A stretch of 64,000 bases of DNA. Source: Azotobacter chroococcum (GTDB lineage: Bacteria > Pseudomonadota > Gammaproteobacteria > Pseudomonadales > Pseudomonadaceae). Under the pieces are notes generated by a model that made no database searches, was not told where the DNA came from, and saw only the letters and a list, made by a program, of their open reading frames with translations. The first letter of the stretch is position 1; each line of letters opens with the position of its first letter. The DNA lies in contig NZ_SMMU01000002.1 of assembly GCF_004339665.1 (NCBI RefSeq), positions 248,001 through 312,000 on the forward strand, read 5' to 3'. A program made the translations under genes and the position numbers. This document shows positions 58,557 through 64,000 of the stretch, piece by piece.

Positions 58557-58910
58557 ATGCAGAACGAACAACTGGTCCAGCTGGCGGTCGACGCCCTGGA
58601 AGATCTCAAGGCCAAGGACATCACCGTCATCGATGTGCGCGGCAAGACCAGCGTCACCGATTTCATGGTGGTCGCCAGCGGCACCTCCAGCCGCCATGTG
58701 AAATCCCTTGCCGACAACGTCCTAGAGAAGGTCAAGGAGCAGGGCGTGCGCCCGCTCGGCAGCGAGGGGCTGGAGGGTGGCGAATGGGCGCTGCTCGATC
58801 TGGGCGACGTGGTGGTCCACGTGATGCAGGTCGCCACCCGCCAGTTCTACGACCTCGAGCGTCTCTGGCAGGGCGCGGAGCAGAGCCGGGCCCAGCACGG
58901 CGAGGAATGA
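58557..58910 (+). CDS. rsfS: Ribosome silencing factor
   Basis: A 117-residue RsfS (Iojap family) that binds ribosomal protein L14 and blocks subunit joining under starvation. Landmarks are [27 protein letters not shown] and [16 protein letters not shown]. It lies between nadD and rlmH as in most gammaproteobacteria. Confidence 0.96.
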   Translation: MQNEQLVQLAVDALEDLKAKDITVIDVRGKTSVTDFMVVASGTSSRHVKSLADNVLEKVKEQGVRPLGSEGLEGGEWALLDLGDVVVHVMQVATRQFYDLERLWQGAEQSRAQHGEE

Positions 58911-58917
58911 GATCGCC

Positions 58918-59385
58918 GTGCGTCTGCGCCTGATCGCCGTGGGTTCGCGGATGCCGCGCTGGGTGGAGGAGGGCTGGCACGAGTATGCCAAGCGCCTGCC
59001 GCCCGAGCTGGCCCTCGAACTGGTGGAAATCCCCCTGCACACCCGGGGCAAGAATGCCGACGTGGCCCGCCTGATCCGCCAGGAGGGCGAGGCCATGCTG
59101 GGCAAGGTGCAGGCGGGCGAACGCATCGTCACCCTCGAGGTGACCGGCAAGTCCTGGAGCACCGAGCAGCTGGCCGCCGAGCTGGAGCGCTGGCGGCTCG
59201 ACGCGCGCACCGTCAACCTCATGGTCGGCGGCCCGGAAGGCCTGGCGCCGGAGGTCTGCGCGCGCAGCGAACAGCGCTGGTCGCTGTCGCCGCTGACCCT
59301 GCCGCATCCCCTGGTCCGCATCCTCATCGGCGAGCAGATCTATCGCGCCTGGACCCTGCTGTCCGGGCATCCGTATCACAAGTGA
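58918..59385 (+). CDS. rlmH: 23S rRNA pseudouridine-1915 N3-methyltransferase
   Basis: A 155-residue SPOUT methyltransferase. It starts at a GTG ([17 protein letters not shown] follows), with the knot motifs [16 protein letters not shown] and [23 protein letters not shown], and ends in HPYHK. It modifies helix 69 of 23S rRNA. It lies 7 bp after rsfS. Confidence 0.97.
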   Translation: MRLRLIAVGSRMPRWVEEGWHEYAKRLPPELALELVEIPLHTRGKNADVARLIRQEGEAMLGKVQAGERIVTLEVTGKSWSTEQLAAELERWRLDARTVNLMVGGPEGLAPEVCARSEQRWSLSPLTLPHPLVRILIGEQIYRAWTLLSGHPYHK

Positions 59386-59400
59386 CCGCGGTTTGCGCAG

Positions 59401-61323
59401 ATGCCGGAGCCGATTCGCCTCAAAGACCACGAGAAGGACGCGCGCCTGGTCCGCGCGCGGGCCGTCGTCGGCGCGGTGGTCATCGTGCTGCTGTCGCTGA
59501 CGCTGGTGGCGCGCCTGTACTACCTGCAGGTGATCCAGTACGAGCACCACTCGACCCTGGCGGAAAACAACCGCATCCACGTGCAGCCGATCCCGCCGAA
59601 CCGCGGGCTGATCTTCGACCGCAACGGGGTGATCCTCGCCGACAACCGGCCGAGCTTCAGCCTGACGGTGACCCGCGAGCGCGCCGGCGACTGGCAGAAG
59701 GTGCTGGACACCATCGTTTCGGTGCTCGAGCTCGGCCCCGAGGAGCGCACCCTGTTCGAGAAGCGCGTGCGCCAGGGGCGCCGGCCGTTCGAGCCGGTGC
59801 CGATCCTGTTCGAGCTGTCCGAGGAGCAGATCGCCCGCATCGCGGTCAACCAGTTCCTGCTGCCTGGCGTGGAGGTGGCCGCCCAGTTGGTCCGCCACTA
59901 CCCCCAGAACGAGCACTTCGCCCATTCGGTCGGCTACGTCGGGCGGATCAACGAGCGCGAGCTGAAGAAGCTCGATCCGGTCGACTACAGTGGTACTCAC
60001 CACATCGGCAAGACCGGCGTGGAGCTGTTCTACGAGGACCTGCTGCACGGCCAGGTGGGTTACGAGGAGGTCGAGACCAACGCCCGCGGGCGGGTGCTGC
60101 GAGTGCTCAAGCACACCGATCCGGTGCCCGGCAAGGACCTCACCCTGAGCCTCGACCTGAACCTGCAGAAGGCCGCCGAGGCGGCACTCGGCGACCGCCG
60201 CGGCGCAGTGATCGCCATCGACCCGACCAGCGGCGGGGTGCTGGCGATGATCAGCCAGCCGAGCTTCAACCCCAACCTGTTCGTCACCGGGATCAGCATC
60301 AAGGACTACGCCGCGCTGCGCGACTCCATCGACCGCCCGCTGTACAACCGGGTGCTGCGTGGCATCTACCCGCCGGGCTCGACGATCAAGCCGGTGGTCG
60401 CCCTGGCCGGCCTCGACAGCGGGGTGGTGGAGCGCAGCACGCGGGTCTTCGATCCGGGCTTCTATCAATTGCCCAACGTCAAGCACAAGTACCGCAACTG
60501 GAACCGCGGCGGCGACGGCTGGGTGAGCATGGAGCTGGCCATCGCCCGCTCCAACGACACCTATTTCTACTCCTTGGCGCACCGCATGGGCATCGACCGC
60601 CTGCACCGCTACCTGAGCCACTTCGGCATCGGCCAGCGGGTGTCCCTGGACATGTTCGAGGAGGCCGCCGGGCTGATGCCCTCGCGCGAGTGGAAGCGGG
60701 TCAACCGCCGCCAGGCCTGGTATCCGGGCGAGACCCTGATCACCGGCATCGGCCAGGGCTACATGCTGGCCACTCCGCTGCAGCTGGCCCAGGCCACCGC
60801 CCTCCTGGCGAACAAGGGCAAGTGGCACCGTCCGCGGCTGTTGATGAAGGCCGACGGCCTGTCGCCGGAGCAACTGATGGCGAGCGGCCTGCTGGCGGCG
60901 CGACCAGCACCGCCGGACATCCAGCTCAAGGATCCGCACAACTGGGACCTGATCAACTCCGACATGCAGCAGGTGGTGCACGGCGCACGCGGCACCGCGC
61001 ACAAGGTCGGCGCCACGGCGCGCTACCGGATCGCCGGCAAGAGCGGTACGGCACAGGTGGTGGCGATCCGCCAGGGCGAGAAGTACGACCGCAACAAGCT
61101 GCAGGAGCGCCATCGCGACCACGCCCTGTTCATCGCCTTCGCCCCCGCCGAGAATCCGCAGATCGCCGTGGCGGTGATGGTGGAGAACGGCGAGTCGGGC
61201 TCCGGCGTCGCCGCGCCGGTGGCCAAGCAGGTGATGGACGCCTGGCTGCTCGACGAGAACGGCCGCCTGAAGGCTCAGTTCGCCGCGGCGCCGCAGGAGC
61301 TTGCCCATGACAATCAACGCTAG
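59401..61323 (+). CDS. mrdA: Penicillin-binding protein 2
   Basis: A 640-residue class B transpeptidase for cell elongation. It has a cytoplasmic N-terminus, TM helix (about 22-43), dimerisation domain and transpeptidase domain. Active-site motifs are the serine in PPGSTIKP near 327, RSNDTYFY (SxN) and KSGTAQ near 546. It partners RodA, whose gene overlaps its 3' end by 17 bp. Confidence 0.97.
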   Translation: MPEPIRLKDHEKDARLVRARAVVGAVVIVLLSLTLVARLYYLQVIQYEHHSTLAENNRIHVQPIPPNRGLIFDRNGVILADNRPSFSLTVTRERAGDWQKVLDTIVSVLELGPEERTLFEKRVRQGRRPFEPVPILFELSEEQIARIAVNQFLLPGVEVAAQLVRHYPQNEHFAHSVGYVGRINERELKKLDPVDYSGTHHIGKTGVELFYEDLLHGQVGYEEVETNARGRVLRVLKHTDPVPGKDLTLSLDLNLQKAAEAALGDRRGAVIAIDPTSGGVLAMISQPSFNPNLFVTGISIKDYAALRDSIDRPLYNRVLRGIYPPGSTIKPVVALAGLDSGVVERSTRVFDPGFYQLPNVKHKYRNWNRGGDGWVSMELAIARSNDTYFYSLAHRMGIDRLHRYLSHFGIGQRVSLDMFEEAAGLMPSREWKRVNRRQAWYPGETLITGIGQGYMLATPLQLAQATALLANKGKWHRPRLLMKADGLSPEQLMASGLLAARPAPPDIQLKDPHNWDLINSDMQQVVHGARGTAHKVGATARYRIAGKSGTAQVVAIRQGEKYDRNKLQERHRDHALFIAFAPAENPQIAVAVMVENGESGSGVAAPVAKQVMDAWLLDENGRLKAQFAAAPQELAHDNQR

Positions 61324-62458
61324 TTTCGACCGCACCCTGTCCGACGAGGACGTGCTGCGTCGCCGCGCCACCCTGCTACAGCGCCTGCACATCGACGGCC
61401 CGCTGCTGCTGCTGTTGCTGCTGCTCGCCGCCGGCAGCCTGTTCGTCCTCTATTCGGCCAGTGGCAGGAACCTCGACCTGCTGGTCAAGCAGGCCAGCTC
61501 GTTCGGTCTCGGCATGCTCGCCATGCTGGTCATCGCCCAGGTGGAGGCGCGCTTCATCGCCCGCTGGGTGCCGCTGGCCTACGTGCTGGGCGTGATTCTG
61601 CTGGCGGTGGTGGAAGTCATGGGCCACAACGCCATGGGCGCCACCCGCTGGATCAACATCCCCGGGGTGATCCGCTTCCAGCCCTCGGAGTTCATGAAGA
61701 TCATCATGCCGGCGACCATCGCCTGGTATCTCGCCCGCAACAACCTGCCGCCGGGACTCAAGCACACCGCCGTCAGCCTGGCGCTGATCGGCGTGCCCTT
61801 CGTGCTGATCCTGCGCCAGCCGGACCTCGGCACCTCGCTGCTGATCCTCGCTTCCGGCGCCTTCGTGCTGTTCGTCGCCGGGCTGCCCTGGTTGTGGATC
61901 GGCGGGGCGGTGGCGGCTGTGGTGCCGGTCGCCGTGGGCATGTGGTATTTCGTCCTGCTCCAGTACCAGAAGCAGCGGGTGCTGACCTTCCTCGACCCGG
62001 AGAGCGACCCGCTCGGCACCGGCTGGAACATCATCCAGTCGAAGGCGGCGATCGGCTCGGGCGGGGTGTTCGGCAAGGGCTGGCTGCTCGGCACCCAGTC
62101 GCACCTGGATTTTTTGCCGGAAAGCCATACGGACTTTATCATTGCGGTCCTGGCCGAAGAGTTCGGCCTGGTCGGCGTCTGTCTGCTGCTGCTGGTCTAC
62201 CTGCTGTTGATCGCCCGCGGACTGGTGATCACCGTGCAGGCGCAGACGCTGTTCGGCAAGCTGTGGGCCGGCGGCCTGACCATGACCTTCTTCGTCTACG
62301 TCTTCATCAACATCGGCATGGTGAGCGGCCTGTTGCCGGTGGTGGGGGTGCCCCTGCCGTTCATTAGCTACGGCGGAACTTCGCTGGTGACCCTGCTGTC
62401 AGGGTTCGGGGTTTTGATGTCGATCCACACCCATCGCAAATGGATCGCGCAAGTTTGA
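61307..62458 (+). CDS. rodA: Rod-shape peptidoglycan glycosyltransferase RodA
   Basis: A 383-residue SEDS glycosyltransferase with about ten TM helices. Conserved parts are WINIPGVIRFQPSEFMKI, the catalytic-region aspartate in LPESHTDFIIAVLAEEFG and PLPFISYGGTSLV. The start ATG at 61307 has GGAG 7 bases upstream and lies within mrdA, so the elongasome pair is translationally linked. Confidence 0.97.
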   Translation: MTINASFDRTLSDEDVLRRRATLLQRLHIDGPLLLLLLLLAAGSLFVLYSASGRNLDLLVKQASSFGLGMLAMLVIAQVEARFIARWVPLAYVLGVILLAVVEVMGHNAMGATRWINIPGVIRFQPSEFMKIIMPATIAWYLARNNLPPGLKHTAVSLALIGVPFVLILRQPDLGTSLLILASGAFVLFVAGLPWLWIGGAVAAVVPVAVGMWYFVLLQYQKQRVLTFLDPESDPLGTGWNIIQSKAAIGSGGVFGKGWLLGTQSHLDFLPESHTDFIIAVLAEEFGLVGVCLLLLVYLLLIARGLVITVQAQTLFGKLWAGGLTMTFFVYVFINIGMVSGLLPVVGVPLPFISYGGTSLVTLLSGFGVLMSIHTHRKWIAQV

Positions 62459-62472
62459 AGAGTAACGGATCG

Positions 62473-63501
62473 ATGCATATACGGCGTGGCCGAGCGGCCA
62501 GAACCCTGGATTTGGCCAGCCTGGCGGGCTTTCTGGGGCTGGCCTGCGCGCTGCATGGCGGCGCGGCGCTGGCCGGCGACTACACGGATTCGCCACAGGT
62601 CGACGAGTTCGTCGCGGAGATGACCCGCGACTACGGCTTTGCCGGCGAACAACTGCTCGGCCTGTTCCGCGAGGTGCAGCGCAAGCAGCCGATCCTCGAC
62701 GCCATCTCGCGGCCGGCGGAGCGCGCCAAGCCGTGGAAGGAGTACCGGCCGATCTTCATCACCGAGGCCCGCGTGGCCCGCGGCCTGGACTTCTGGCGCG
62801 AGCATGAGGCGGCCCTGGCCCGTGCCGAGCAGGAATACGGCGTGCCGGCCCAGGTGATCGTCGCGATCATCGGCGTGGAAACCTTCTACGGGCGCAACAC
62901 CGGCAACTATCGGGTGATCGACGCGCTGTCCACCCTGGGCTTCGACTATCCGCCGCGCGCGCCCTTCTTCCGCAAGGAGCTGCGCGAGTTCCTGCTGATG
63001 ACCCGCGAGGAGCAGGTCGACCCGCTCAGCCTGACCGGCTCCTACGCCGGCGCCATGGGCCTGCCGCAATTCATGCCGAGCAGCTTCCGCGCCTATGCAG
63101 TGGACTTCGACAACGACGGCCACATCGACATCTGGAAGAACCCGACCGACGCCATCGGCAGCGTCGCCAGCTACTTCAAGCGCCACGGCTGGAGCGCCGG
63201 CGGACCGGTGGCCAGCCGCGCCGAGATCAATGGGCCGGACGCCGAGCAGGGCCTGACCGAGGGGCTGGAGCCGGTGAAGAGCGTCGGCGAGCTGCGCAGC
63301 CTCGGCTGGAAGACCCGCGACCGCCTCGACGACGGCCTGCCGGTCACCGCCTTCCGCCTGGACGGCGCGGACGGCGCGGAATACTGGATGGGGCTGCCGA
63401 ACTTCTACACCATCACCCGCTACAACCGCAGCGTGATGTATGCCATGGCCGTGCACCAGCTCTCCGATCTGCTGCTCCAGGCGCAGGGCGGCCGCCGATG
63501 A
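62473..63501 (+). CDS. mltB: Lytic murein transglycosylase B
   Basis: A 342-residue soluble-type lytic transglycosylase with an N-terminal signal region ending near AALAGDYTD. The catalytic glutamate is in AIIGVETFYGRNTG near residue 135, followed by GAMGLPQFMPSSFR and DFDNDGHIDIW. No clear lipobox is present, so it may be periplasmic rather than lipid-anchored. The stop overlaps the rlpA start (ATGA). Confidence 0.95.
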   Translation: MHIRRGRAARTLDLASLAGFLGLACALHGGAALAGDYTDSPQVDEFVAEMTRDYGFAGEQLLGLFREVQRKQPILDAISRPAERAKPWKEYRPIFITEARVARGLDFWREHEAALARAEQEYGVPAQVIVAIIGVETFYGRNTGNYRVIDALSTLGFDYPPRAPFFRKELREFLLMTREEQVDPLSLTGSYAGAMGLPQFMPSSFRAYAVDFDNDGHIDIWKNPTDAIGSVASYFKRHGWSAGGPVASRAEINGPDAEQGLTEGLEPVKSVGELRSLGWKTRDRLDDGLPVTAFRLDGADGAEYWMGLPNFYTITRYNRSVMYAMAVHQLSDLLLQAQGGRR

Positions 63502-64000
63502 CGAGGCGCGCCCTGCCGTTCCGTCTGCTCCTGCTCGGCGGCCTGGCGCTGCTGGCCAGCTGCTCCAGCACGCCGCCGGAGCGCGGCACGCCGTCGGGCT
63601 CCTCCGCCAAGGTCCACTACCCGCGCCCGCTCAAGGACGGCGCGCCCTGGTGGGACGTCGACGTTTCGAAGATTCCCGACGCGGTGCCCGCGCCCCACTA
63701 TGGGCCGGTCAAGGCCAACCCCTACACGGTGCTGGGCAAGACCTACTACCCGATGAACGACGGCCGCCGCTACAAGGCGACCGGCACCGCCTCCTGGTAC
63801 GGCACCAAGTTCCATGGCCAGGCCACCGCCAACGGCGAGCACTACGACCTCTACGGGATGAGCGCGGCGCACAAGACCCTGCCGCTGCCCTGCTATGTCC
63901 GGGTGACCAACCTGGACAACCGCAAGAGCGTGGTCCTGCGGGTCAACGACCGCGGCCCCTTCTATTCCGACCGGATCATCGACCTGTCCTTCGCCGCGGC
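63498..64000 (+). CDS. rlpA: RlpA lytic transglycosylase (3' end outside window)
   Basis: The first 167 codons of an RlpA-type lipoprotein acting on peptidoglycan lacking stem peptides. The lipobox is LLASC near residue 22. The double-psi beta-barrel begins with TGTASWYGTKFHGQATANGE, followed by YVRVTNLDNRKSVVLRVNDRGPF. The SPOR domain expected at the C-terminus is beyond the window. Confidence 0.95.
   Translation, partial: MTRRALPFRLLLLGGLALLASCSSTPPERGTPSGSSAKVHYPRPLKDGAPWWDVDVSKIPDAVPAPHYGPVKANPYTVLGKTYYPMNDGRRYKATGTASWYGTKFHGQATANGEHYDLYGMSAAHKTLPLPCYVRVTNLDNRKSVVLRVNDRGPFYSDRIIDLSFAA

Overview
The window is GC-rich gammaproteobacterial chromosome of the Pseudomonas/Azotobacter group. 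The evidence is the pseudomonad-like gene order (xseB-ispA-dxs; ppa; a divergent aldehyde dehydrogenase and activator beside mpl-ubiX; proA-nadD-rsfS-rlmH-mrdA-rodA-mltB-rlpA), protein lengths and heavy G/C third-position codon use. Genus is an inference; several extra genes (second FtsH, sucrose-isomerase-like GH13, cyclic-di-GMP enzymes) would suit an Azotobacter-like relative.

Layout. 1-20.2 kb is core chromosome: ygiQ (cut by the window start), alr, rlmG, fpr, tesB, a HAD phosphatase, small envelope and metal-related genes, trmA, a purine permease, a frameshifted btuB-like receptor, dxs-ispA-xseB, and a coupled pair of substrate-binding lipoprotein and GGDEF/EAL membrane protein. The alr-rlmG gap holds two perfect DnaA boxes in a longer direct repeat.

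20.34-35.09 kb is an integrated element of about 14.7 kb inserted at the ppa terminator. It has a P4-type tyrosine integrase at the right end, an AlpA-like regulator, a Rha-like protein, a tightly overlapping replication operon (small ORFs, TOPRIM primase, DUF927 ATPase/helicase), an orphan ribbon-helix-helix gene, and a roughly 4.8 kb left arm with almost no genes but many repeats. No capsid, tail, terminase or conjugation genes are visible, so it looks like a P4-like satellite or a self-replicating integrative element. Three kinds of repeated DNA stand out: GGGGAAC heptamers at both ends and in a cluster beside the helicase gene, an 11-bp iteron array present in two blocks, and dyads built on GTGACA.

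35-45 kb returns to chromosome: ppa, mtfA, a three-gene alcohol/aldehyde oxidation cluster with a likely sigma-54 promoter opposite an AcoR-type activator, then mpl and ubiX. 45-56.5 kb holds more variable genes: a low-GC WaaP/RIO-like kinase, a YceK-like lipoprotein, a dCache-GGDEF diguanylate cyclase, a second FtsH-type protease, an LrgA/LrgB pair, a Lon-N-domain protein, a secreted GH13 enzyme with sucrose-isomerase hallmarks, and a DedA-PAP2 fusion. 56.6 kb to the end is the conserved run proA-nadD-rsfS-rlmH-mrdA-rodA-mltB-rlpA, for cell elongation and wall remodelling; rlpA is cut by the window end.
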